Under the pieces are notes generated by a model. That model worked only from the letters and a program-made list of their open reading frames with translations. It was not told the origin of the DNA and ran no database searches. A program made the position numbers and the translations under genes. A stretch of 64,000 bases of DNA from BACL27 sp964203235. GTDB taxonomy: Bacteria; Actinomycetota; Acidimicrobiia; Acidimicrobiales; Ilumatobacteraceae. Every line of letters begins with the position of its first letter. The stretch's first letter is position 1. Positions 42,149 through 49,301 of the stretch are shown here, piece after piece. The stretch covers positions 496,001 to 560,000 of the forward strand of contig CAXNLE010000002.1 of NCBI GenBank assembly GCA_964203235.1, written 5' to 3'.

Positions 42149-43002
42149 AATTTAAGATTTTTGCTTGTACAGCAGCATTGGGGTTGAGCACTGCTTGTGT
42201 TGCTGTTGCGACTACAACTACGGTTGCAAAAGCAGATTCAAATAGTCCGCATGCTGTGATTGACGAATACGGCGCAGTCGTAGACAAAACAATCATCGCC
42301 GGGGTGATCGTTCAACAAGGCGATTCGCCCGGCGCTTCCGATTCTTGCCAGTGGTCACCTTCGTTGGCTCGCGACTCTGGACAAGGTCAGGGCGCAGGTG
42401 ACGAAGTAACAAAACAAGTTGGCTCAGTAAGTTTCAGACTTTACGATCGCGTCTGCGAGGGTGAGGCAACGACTTACTATTGGATTCCAGAAATCTCAAC
42501 CGAACAAATTGCGCGCTCGGCAGCCAGTGTTGTTTACGATTTGATACCAGCGCCATTTGGCGAATTCGCTCCGCCAGCGCGTCAAGGATTAATCAACATC
42601 GGCACTTGGTTTTGGGTTGCGCCAACCGTATGGCAGCCAAAATCAGTAACTGCGTGGGTTCCAACTCCGCAGGGGCCAGTCTCCGTAACCACCACTGCCA
42701 CGCCAACGAAACTGGTTTTTCATCCAGGCGATGGATTTCGAGGCAATGGCGACAAAACTTGCACAGGTCCAGGCCAAAAATGGGCCGGCATCTTTGGAGA
42801 TTCATTACCGTCACCATGTATGTATTCGTATCGGCATTCGTCAGCTGTCAATTCAAGTGGTCTGTTTTCGGCAAGCCTGTCAATTATTTGGCGCGTGGCG
42901 TGGCGTTCAAGCACAGGCGCATCGGGAACCTTGCCCAATGTAAGCACAGGTTCTTCGCACCAAATGAATATCCGCGAATTTCAAGCCCTGGTGACTTCGT
43001 AA
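42145..43002 (+). CDS. secreted protein of unknown function
   Basis: A 285-residue exported protein starting at ATG 42145, which overlaps the preceding lipoprotein stop by ATGA. Signal peptide MKFKIFACTAALGLSTACVA, cleavage probably near AKADS. The mature part has pairs of Cys (DSCQWS/DRVCEGE, KTCTGPG/SPCMYSY) and a Trp-rich centre (NIGTWFWVAPTVWQPKSVTA). This layout is common in actinobacterial secreted proteins of unknown role. Translational coupling suggests it works with the lipoprotein at the cell surface. Confidence 0.75.
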   Translation: MKFKIFACTAALGLSTACVAVATTTTVAKADSNSPHAVIDEYGAVVDKTIIAGVIVQQGDSPGASDSCQWSPSLARDSGQGQGAGDEVTKQVGSVSFRLYDRVCEGEATTYYWIPEISTEQIARSAASVVYDLIPAPFGEFAPPARQGLINIGTWFWVAPTVWQPKSVTAWVPTPQGPVSVTTTATPTKLVFHPGDGFRGNGDKTCTGPGQKWAGIFGDSLPSPCMYSYRHSSAVNSSGLFSASLSIIWRVAWRSSTGASGTLPNVSTGSSHQMNIREFQALVTS

Positions 43003-43149
43003 ACCCATACCTTTTAAGGTCATTGAGCATCGGTCCAATCAAATAAGAGCCCGCCGATTATTAGGAAACATGGTCTCAAGTTGCTACCCTTGATAAGGCG
43101 CTTTCGATCATGTCTGCGTAATTCAAATAACAAGAAAGAAGTACAAGCT

Positions 43150-43353
43150 ATGCCAACCGGTACCGTGAAATTTTTCAATGACGAAAAGGGTTACGGATTT
43201 ATCTCGCGCTCTGATGGAGAACCAGATATTTTCGTTCACTTCTCAAACATTGAAGGCACCGGGCGTCGCACCCTTGTTGCAGGCCAAGAAGTCGAGTTTG
43301 AACTCGGCCAAGGTCGCAAGGGCACCGAAGCCAACAACGTCCGCGCTATCTGA
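43150..43353 (+). CDS. cold-shock protein (CspA family)
   Basis: A 67-residue RNA/DNA-binding OB fold: MPTGTVKFFNDEKGYGFISR with RNP1 (KGYGFI) and DIFVHFSNIE with RNP2 (VHF). The start at 43150 is preceded by AAGAAAGAAG. It acts as an RNA chaperone. A perfect TAACGC-GCGTTA palindrome (43355-43366) and a GTCGAA-ttt-TTCGAC hairpin (43382-43396) follow the stop and may shape or end the transcript. Confidence 0.95.
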   Translation: MPTGTVKFFNDEKGYGFISRSDGEPDIFVHFSNIEGTGRRTLVAGQEVEFELGQGRKGTEANNVRAI

Positions 43354-43456
43354 GTAACGCGCGTTAGCGCTTCACGTGCTCGTCGAATTTTTCGACTGGT
43401 GCGTTTCATCTCATTAGTTAGGTTCACCACCAGTTAATGGTGCATGTATTCGTTAT

Positions 43457-43476
43457 GCCCCGCTAGAGTGCGGGGC
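43457..43476. promoter_or_regulatory. 7-bp inverted repeat exactly flanking a -10 box
   Basis: GCCCCGC (43457-43463), TAGAGT (43464-43469), GCGGGGC (43470-43476), and the GTG start is the very next base. TAGAGT is placed as the -10 of a leaderless message. The dyad has no T-tract, so an operator is likelier than a terminator. Confidence 0.6.
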
Positions 43477-44076
43477 GTGTCAACATCAAAAGAACAGATC
43501 CTTATAGACCGTCGCTATGCGGCCGTCTTGTCAACAATTTCAGATGATTCACTTGCCGAGTTGGCGAGTAATCTTCCCGAGAAATTGCGGGATCCATTTG
43601 CTAAAGTCGCCGGCTTACCAGCCGGCGCACTTAGTACCAAAGAAGGCCTAGGGGCCAAAATTCGTACGGGCTTTATCTCGCGGAAGGCTTTCATCAATGT
43701 AGGTATTTTGCTTAGCGAACCTTGCACCGAGCATTGCATCGAGGCACTCGGCAGCGCCGCTGATGACCCGAACATTGAACATTTGCGTTCAACTTTGCCA
43801 GAAGCTATTGAGAAATTCGGTCTAGACGCAACTCGCTTAATGGCGATTCAATATTCGGCAAGTTTGAACGGATTCAAACAGTTAATTATGAAAGACGAGC
43901 GATTCATGGTGCCGAAAACCGGAAACACTGTTGTTGCTTCTGCGTTAATTGCAGCCAAACCAGGCACCGCCGAAAGTCAAGAAAAGCGCCGAGCGAGACG
44001 AGAGCGTCAAGAAAAAGAACGTGAGACAAAACGCGTTGCTGAACTTCAGCGACGAAAAGCCCGCAACCGGGTTTAA
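43477..44076 (+). CDS. conserved-looking hypothetical protein with basic C-terminal coil
   Basis: A 199-residue cytoplasmic protein starting at GTG 43477 (STSKEQILIDRRYAAVLSTI); an upstream ATG at 43444 would read through the inverted repeat. The centre is helical (LASNLPEKLRDPFAKVAGLP, STLPEAIEKFGLDATRLMAI). The C-terminus is highly charged, KRRARRERQEKERETKRVAE and onward, a likely nucleic-acid-binding coil. I do not recognise a family. Confidence 0.68.
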   Translation: MSTSKEQILIDRRYAAVLSTISDDSLAELASNLPEKLRDPFAKVAGLPAGALSTKEGLGAKIRTGFISRKAFINVGILLSEPCTEHCIEALGSAADDPNIEHLRSTLPEAIEKFGLDATRLMAIQYSASLNGFKQLIMKDERFMVPKTGNTVVASALIAAKPGTAESQEKRRARRERQEKERETKRVAELQRRKARNRV

Positions 44077-44078
44077 CA

Positions 44079-44936
44079 ATGGCTTCTGCGCGTTTAGGGT
44101 GCGTTGACGGTCGCGCAGTTTTCATAACTACTTCGCTCGCTGGCTACGTCGACGTTGAAAAAGTTTCTGGCGGCAAACTGTCAAGCGACCCAATGGCATG
44201 CTTCGAGCACTGGGCTGAGATTTGCAAACTTGCGTCTAATTTAAGCGACACAGATGAAGCAAGTGCAACTGCGCTTGATGTCAACAAACTTGAATGCCCT
44301 GTGCCAAGACCTCGTCAGATTTTCGCGATCGGAATCAATTACAAAGCCCATGCTGCCGAAATGAATAACCCGCTACCAATACAACCTTTGGTATTTACAA
44401 AGTTCCAGAGTTCGCTTAACAGCCCGAATGGTGCTCTAACGCTTGTTGGCGAGAAGTGCGACTTTGAGGCAGAACTTGTTGCCGTGATTGCCAAAGGTGG
44501 TCGAAATATTTCGGTCGGCGAGGCATGGGGTCACGTTGCTGGCTTATGTGTCGGTCAAGATGTTTCTGATCGTGCGTTGCAGTACGCCAATACTCCACCG
44601 CAATTTAGTTTGGGCAAAAGTCGTGCTGGCTTTACGCCGATTGGGCCGTGGATTACCGATGCCGCATCACTTGCAACTCGCGGCAACCTCGAGATGACTT
44701 GTCGTGTTTCAGGCGAGGTCATGCAGCACACACAAACTGACGACATGATTTTTGATATTCCCGAGATCATCGGTTATTTATCATCTATCTGTGAATTGTT
44801 TTCTGGCGATGTCATCTATACCGGAACCCCATCGGGCGTCGGCGCAGGCCGAACACCGCAGAGGTTTCTGCACACCGGCGACGTGATCGAAACAACTATT
44901 CAAGATCTCGGCACACTAGTTAATAAATGCATCTGA
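44079..44936 (+). CDS. fumarylacetoacetate hydrolase family protein
   Basis: A 285-residue FAH-fold enzyme. RQIFAIGINYKAHAAEMNNP, the metal ligands CDFEAELVAVIAKGG (E-x-E) with the downstream Asp in GQDVSDRALQYAN, and the closing YTGTPSGVGAGRTP are diagnostic. Members cleave or decarboxylate beta-diketone or 2-oxo acid substrates with Mg2+; the substrate is unknown. It begins 2 bp after the preceding gene. Confidence 0.9.
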   Translation: MASARLGCVDGRAVFITTSLAGYVDVEKVSGGKLSSDPMACFEHWAEICKLASNLSDTDEASATALDVNKLECPVPRPRQIFAIGINYKAHAAEMNNPLPIQPLVFTKFQSSLNSPNGALTLVGEKCDFEAELVAVIAKGGRNISVGEAWGHVAGLCVGQDVSDRALQYANTPPQFSLGKSRAGFTPIGPWITDAASLATRGNLEMTCRVSGEVMQHTQTDDMIFDIPEIIGYLSSICELFSGDVIYTGTPSGVGAGRTPQRFLHTGDVIETTIQDLGTLVNKCI

Positions 44937-44947
44937 TCATCACTCGC

Positions 44948-44953
44948 TAAACT
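44948..44953 (+). promoter_or_regulatory. -10 box TAAACT for leaderless neuB-like gene
   Basis: TAAACT ends 6 bp before the ATG at 44960, with no Shine-Dalgarno, inside the 23-bp gap after the FAH gene. Confidence 0.48.
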
Positions 44954-44959
44954 TTCAAC

Positions 44960-45901
44960 ATGGCCTGCACCCTTATCGCTGAGTGTTGCCAAAACCATAA
45001 CGGTTCGCGAGAAATACTCAAACGAATGGTGCACGCAGCGGCAGAGTCTGGTGCCGATTATGCGAAAATTCAAGCATTGCGTTCAACCGAACTATCTCAA
45101 CGTGAGCGTTTCGAAAATGGCATCACTGACGAAGACGGCACTGTGAAAGCCATAAAGCGACCTTACGAAGCAGAGCGAGACCGTCTTGAAAAATTAGATC
45201 TCTCTGACGCCGACGAGCAGTGGTTTGCTGACGAATGCAAGCGAGCGGGAGTCAAATCAATGATTACGGCATTTACCCGCTTTTCAACACAGCGTTTTGT
45301 TGCTGCTGGTTTTGACGCAGTTAAGGTCGCCAGTTACGACTGCAAATCTGTCGCGCTGTTGCAAGAAGTAGCGGCAAACTTTAAAACTGTTTACATTTCG
45401 ACGGGTGCCACACTTGATGAAGAAATCTCAACAGCCTCGCAAACTTTCGCAAGCGGTCAGGCTTCGTTTCTGCACTGCGTAACTATCTATCCAACACCAC
45501 TCGATCAATTGCATCTAAATCGAATGGCTTGGCTGAAGCAATTTTCAAATCAAGTTGGCTTCAGTGACCACACGGCGCCAGCCTCTACAGACTTGCGGGC
45601 ATCCAAGTTGGCGATCACACTTGGGGCCGACGTGCTTGAGCGTCACTTCACTATTTTGGAACCTCATGAAACACGAGATGGTGCCGTTTCAGCAACGCCT
45701 CAGCAAATGCAAGAACTTAGAGATTTTTCGTTGCTGTCTGTAGACGAACGTAAGGCAAAACTTGAGAGTGAATGGCCAGAATGGCAGATCGGCCTCGGCC
45801 AAGAGATTCGACCACTTTCGCCAACTGAACTTCTAAATCGCGATTACTACGCTGGCCGCGTTGCCGCTTGGGTTGACGGAGAACAAATTTCTAATATTTA
45901 G
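44960..45901 (+). CDS. N-acetylneuraminate synthase-type (NeuB/SpsE) protein without full SAF domain
   Basis: A 313-residue NeuB-fold barrel: TLIAECCQNHNGSREILKRM (metal and PEP region), AVKVASYDCKSVALLQEVA, VYISTGATLDEEI, VGFSDHTAPASTD and LERHFTILEPHETRDGAVSA. NeuB-type enzymes condense PEP with a hexosamine to make nonulosonic acids (sialic, legionaminic or pseudaminic). Typical proteins have about 345 residues with a C-terminal antifreeze-like SAF domain; here only its first strand (NRDYYAGRVAAWVDGEQ) remains. It converges with neuA, overlapping by 3 bp at the stop codons. Confidence 0.85.
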   Translation: MACTLIAECCQNHNGSREILKRMVHAAAESGADYAKIQALRSTELSQRERFENGITDEDGTVKAIKRPYEAERDRLEKLDLSDADEQWFADECKRAGVKSMITAFTRFSTQRFVAAGFDAVKVASYDCKSVALLQEVAANFKTVYISTGATLDEEISTASQTFASGQASFLHCVTIYPTPLDQLHLNRMAWLKQFSNQVGFSDHTAPASTDLRASKLAITLGADVLERHFTILEPHETRDGAVSATPQQMQELRDFSLLSVDERKAKLESEWPEWQIGLGQEIRPLSPTELLNRDYYAGRVAAWVDGEQISNI

Positions 45902-46572
45902 TCAGCTTTCGTTGCGAAAATTGCACGCGCTACCCTAAGGTCAAATTCGGAGTCAATATTTACTGATCTTTCAGGTGGCATAACTAACGCCCTTGATTTC
46001 GGACCCTTGAAGGTCATTTCTCGCAAATATTGAACTTTTGTTAAGTAAATAGCGCCGTTACGAATGAATACTTGTCTCAATTCTTGCCGTGGCATGTTTT
46101 CAATTTTCTCAGCAAATGAAGGATCAATCAACAAACCCTCCTCAATGTATTTCATCCTCGCCGGATGTGCGCCGTCTACAGCGACAACACTTATCACACT
46201 CGAGGCATCTCCAATTATTTCAATTGATTGTTCAATATCTTCTTTAGTTCGAAAAGGAGTTGTTGGCTGAAGCATCATCACAGCGTCAAACTCTTCATCT
46301 AGTACATCCAATGCATGATTGATCACATCTATCGCAAGAGCCGAGCCTGTAGCTAAAGCGCCAGGTCTTATGAATGGTACTTCACATCCGATTTTTTTAC
46401 TGAAGTCAGCAATCTCTAAATCATCTGTTGAAACAATAACTCTAGATAGCGACGTATCAAGTGCGGCCTTAATTGTCCATTCAATCAGCGGCGCTCCCCC
46501 AAGATCAATCATGTTTTTTCGCTTAATAGTTTGCGAACCACCTCGTGCGGGGATTAAACCAAGCACTTTCAT
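45898..46572 (-). CDS. acylneuraminate cytidylyltransferase-type protein
   Basis: A 224-residue NeuA/PseF-family enzyme that activates nonulosonic acids with CTP: MKVLGLIPARGGSQTIKRKN (nucleotide motif, with QTIKRKN where KGIPRKN is usual), LIEWTIKAALDTSLSRVIVS, MLQPTTPFRTKEDIEQSIE, RNGAIYLTKVQYL and NIDSEFDLRVARAI. It overlaps the upstream GT-B-like gene by ATGA. With the convergent NeuB it implies a surface nonulosonic acid. Confidence 0.88.
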   Translation of the reverse strand: MKVLGLIPARGGSQTIKRKNMIDLGGAPLIEWTIKAALDTSLSRVIVSTDDLEIADFSKKIGCEVPFIRPGALATGSALAIDVINHALDVLDEEFDAVMMLQPTTPFRTKEDIEQSIEIIGDASSVISVVAVDGAHPARMKYIEEGLLIDPSFAEKIENMPRQELRQVFIRNGAIYLTKVQYLREMTFKGPKSRALVMPPERSVNIDSEFDLRVARAIFATKAD

Positions 46573-47645
46573 TTAGGCCTCCTGATTAGATTCCAATGCT
46601 CCGCAAGAAAAGATGCCGCGTCACTAATTCCCGTTATTTTACAGTGTTCAAACGGGTCAGAATATTTACTTTTATTGTCAAAGGATATCATTTCACAAAT
46701 CTGGGCAACAGTTGAAAACTCATCTTGATTTTTCAAAAAGTGTGCCAGACCAAGTTGTCTGAGTTTTTCGGCAATGCACTCGGCTTCAAAATTCTCTTGG
46801 TCTCGTAATACGATCATGGGGATGCGCCACTTTACACATTCAGTGGCGGTGCCAACTCCTGGCCGACAAATTACGACGCCAAGTTTTTGCCAAGTCGAAT
46901 CTTGATAGTCAAAACACATTGAGTCGTCTTCGAGATCCGTATATACGACATGTCCATTTACTCTTAGCAGTTCAGCAATTGATCGAACGTGGTTATCTAG
47001 GGTTCGAGTCCCACCACCGTGCACCAAAATCGCTGATCGCTGGCTAGCGCTTTGCAAAACCTGAGTCGACAACTGCGACTCCGAGAATTCTTCAACCATC
47101 CATGGCATCAAAACTGGATTTGTCAGCGAAAGAACCGCTGGAGTTGCTAAATCTGCATTGCAAATCATTCTTGGAGCGTGAGTTTGTAACAGATTGATTT
47201 CTCTTTCAACAAACTTGCGACATGCTGCATTGCTGATTGCATGTGCGGAAATCACTTCATGCCAAAGAAATGATCCGCTCAAAACGGTATCGGGTCTGGT
47301 TTCAAGCACACCGACAAGATTGTCACTCATCACAAAATCGGCATTGATTAATGCTGGCGTTCGTGCTAATTCTGACTCCCAGCCATTTAGATTTGTGTCG
47401 GTATAACTGGCTGCGTCATGACGCCAGCGAACACTATCTTCCGTAATACCAACGACCGCTTCTGCGCGAGCACCAAGATTTTCTATCTCAATTTTAAATC
47501 TTCGATACTGTGCGTCTGTGACGGCAAAACTAACTAGCAGATTTGAATTATGTTTCAACAATTCTGTGGCGATCAATATTTGGCGACGGATATGGCCATA
47601 GCCGTTGGCGCTTACAAGAATTGCAAGATGTTTAGTTCCCGCCAT
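46569..47645 (-). CDS. GT-B-fold glycosyltransferase-like protein
   Basis: A 358-residue protein of MurG/PseG-like fold: LAILVSANGYGHIRRQILIA at the N-terminus (Gly-rich GH loop) and VVICRPGVGTATECVKWRIP, then MIVLRDQENFEAECIAEKLR in the nucleotide-sugar half. It is coupled to the neuA-type gene. It could be the sugar-nucleotide hydrolase (PseG/NeuC-like) that supplies the hexose to NeuB, or the transferase that attaches the activated acid. The sequence does not decide. Confidence 0.68.
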   Translation of the reverse strand: MAGTKHLAILVSANGYGHIRRQILIATELLKHNSNLLVSFAVTDAQYRRFKIEIENLGARAEAVVGITEDSVRWRHDAASYTDTNLNGWESELARTPALINADFVMSDNLVGVLETRPDTVLSGSFLWHEVISAHAISNAACRKFVEREINLLQTHAPRMICNADLATPAVLSLTNPVLMPWMVEEFSESQLSTQVLQSASQRSAILVHGGGTRTLDNHVRSIAELLRVNGHVVYTDLEDDSMCFDYQDSTWQKLGVVICRPGVGTATECVKWRIPMIVLRDQENFEAECIAEKLRQLGLAHFLKNQDEFSTVAQICEMISFDNKSKYSDPFEHCKITGISDAASFLAEHWNLIRRPK

Positions 47646-47726
47646 TGAAATACAAGGCTAACAGAAAAGGTGATAACCAATATCTTGCCTCGTAATGGCG
47701 AGAACTAAACATATAAATATTGCTAA

Positions 47727-49091
47727 TTAGTTTTTAGATTTGATTAATTCAAATTCTGGATAGGCATTGACACCCATCTCAACATCGAGACCAGCAAGTT
47801 CATCTGCCGACGTTGACCGAATGCCACCTTTGGTCAAACGGTTCTGGATCTTGAAGAAACCGAATGACAGTGCAAAGTTGACGACAAAAATTGTTAGTCC
47901 ACCAAGTGCCTGCGCACCGAGTTGGCCCCAATCACCTTTGATTATTCCTGCAACACCAGTCGACTCAGAGCCGTTCCACGCGGCACCATATGATCCGTTC
48001 GCGAAAATTCCAACAGCGAGCACACCAAACAATCCGCATACTCCATGCACACTGATTGCACCAACTGGGTCATCAATGCGAAGTTTTCTCTCTACGAAAA
48101 ACGATGATTCGATGACCAATACTGCGGCGATGACACCAATAACTGCCGCAGCCCACGGTGCAACAAACGCACACGCTGCAGTGATCGCCACGAGACCAGC
48201 GAGCATTCCATTGATCATCATTGCAGGGTCAGGCTTGCCGGTGCGACGCGTGATCCAAAACATTGAAGTGACTGCTCCGAATGCGCCGGCGATTGCCGTG
48301 TTGGCAGCAACTGTTGCAAACTGCACATCTGTTGCCGAAAAAGTTGACGCGGCATTGAAACCGAACCAACCGAATAGCAAAATAAATGTTCCGAGCATCG
48401 CCATCGGAATATCGTGACCCGCAATCGTGATCGCGTTTCCTTTTTTGTCATACTTTCCGATACGTGGTCCAAGAACCATTGCGCCTGTGAGTGCCGCAAC
48501 TCCACCAACCATATGCACAACTCCAGAACCCGCGAAGTCGACATAGCCAGCACCAAGCGACATCGTCGCCCAAGTTTTTGCCAACCAGCCGCCACCCCAT
48601 GTCCAAGCAGCGATTACCGGATAATAAATTCCGCCACAGAATAATCCCCAGATAACAAAACTTCCCCACTTCCAACGCTCAGCCATTGAGCCAGTTGGAA
48701 TCGTCGCCGTCGTATCCATAAATGCAGCCATGTATAAAAAGAATCCAAGCAACGCTGGTGTGATGTTGCCACCTGATAATGCCCAACCGCCGCCCCAAGC
48801 AAAGACCCAATTGCCAGAACCGATGAGCGCCTCGCCCACTGGTGCGTCGAGCCCAAAAGCCGAATAACTAAATCCGCCAAATGCGAGCGGGAAACCAATT
48901 AGAAAAAAACCTACGAAACCTAAGCCGAATACGGCGAAGTTTGTGCTGACAACATGGACAGCATGTTTCGCCCTACAAAGGCCGGTTTCGACTAATGCGA
49001 AACCCGCTTGCATGAATACGACTAGCGCCGCACCGATCACTATCCAAAGCAGCGAAACTTGCGCGCCTAGAACTGTTACATCCGAATTCAT
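47727..49091 (-). CDS. amt: ammonium transporter
   Basis: A 454-residue Amt/MEP channel with 11 or 12 helices. The family signature lies in DFAGSGVVHMVGGVAALTGA (with the pore-lining His) and the second pore His in DDPVGAISVHGVCGLFGVLA; AFMDTTATIPTGSMAERWKW and FILLFGWFGFNAASTFSAT are typical. No glnK follows. GAGG precedes the ATG. The 210-bp upstream gap, shared with the divergent transaminase, holds a GlnR-like element and a 9-bp dyad. Confidence 0.95.
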   Translation of the reverse strand: MNSDVTVLGAQVSLLWIVIGAALVVFMQAGFALVETGLCRAKHAVHVVSTNFAVFGLGFVGFFLIGFPLAFGGFSYSAFGLDAPVGEALIGSGNWVFAWGGGWALSGGNITPALLGFFLYMAAFMDTTATIPTGSMAERWKWGSFVIWGLFCGGIYYPVIAAWTWGGGWLAKTWATMSLGAGYVDFAGSGVVHMVGGVAALTGAMVLGPRIGKYDKKGNAITIAGHDIPMAMLGTFILLFGWFGFNAASTFSATDVQFATVAANTAIAGAFGAVTSMFWITRRTGKPDPAMMINGMLAGLVAITAACAFVAPWAAAVIGVIAAVLVIESSFFVERKLRIDDPVGAISVHGVCGLFGVLAVGIFANGSYGAAWNGSESTGVAGIIKGDWGQLGAQALGGLTIFVVNFALSFGFFKIQNRLTKGGIRSTSADELAGLDVEMGVNAYPEFELIKSKN

Positions 49092-49143
49092 TAATCCTCT
49101 TTTCGTTGTTTTGATCTGTTTTAGATCTGTTTTTACTGATGGG

Positions 49144-49171
49144 CTAGTTAGCCAAAAAATTTGCTAACTAG
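49144..49171. promoter_or_regulatory. 9-bp perfect inverted repeat upstream of amt
   Basis: CTAGTTAGC (49144-49152) and GCTAACTAG (49163-49171) with a 10-bp AT-rich spacer. It is 53 bp before the amt start in amt orientation. The half-site centres are 19 bp apart, near two helical turns, so a dimeric regulator could bind; it lacks a T-tract for termination. Confidence 0.55.
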
Positions 49172-49210
49172 TGCACGACGCTGTGACTGGCAACAATCTA
49201 GAATTCAAAT

Positions 49211-49248
49211 GTTTCAAAAAAGTCCATGAAATGTTTCGGGAGTGTGGC
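49211..49248 (-). promoter_or_regulatory. GlnR-like nitrogen control element
   Basis: Read toward amt the element is GCCAC-n6-GAAAC-n6-TGGAC-n6-GAAAC. The GlnR consensus of actinomycetes is gTnAC-n6-GaAAC repeated. Both GAAAC half-sites are exact, both partner sites keep the terminal AC, and all three spacings are exactly 6. It lies 120-157 bp upstream of the amt start and 54 bp before the transaminase start. No glnR gene is in the window. Confidence 0.55.
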
Positions 49249-49289
49249 TTTTTTGAATGCCGATTAACTTTTTGTATAACTTCACGAAT

Positions 49290-49295
49290 TAGGCT
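49290..49295 (+). promoter_or_regulatory. -10 box TAGGCT of the transaminase gene
   Basis: TAGGCT ends 6 bp before the ATG at 49302. A GAGGAG run also abuts the ATG, too close to work well as a ribosome binding site. Confidence 0.45.
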
Positions 49296-49301
49296 GAGGA
49301 G

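Noticed and set aside
43355..43396. Palindrome and hairpin after the cold-shock gene considered as a terminator
   Set aside because: The TAACGC-GCGTTA palindrome has no loop and the GTCGAA hairpin is not followed by a T-tract, so neither supports a confident call.
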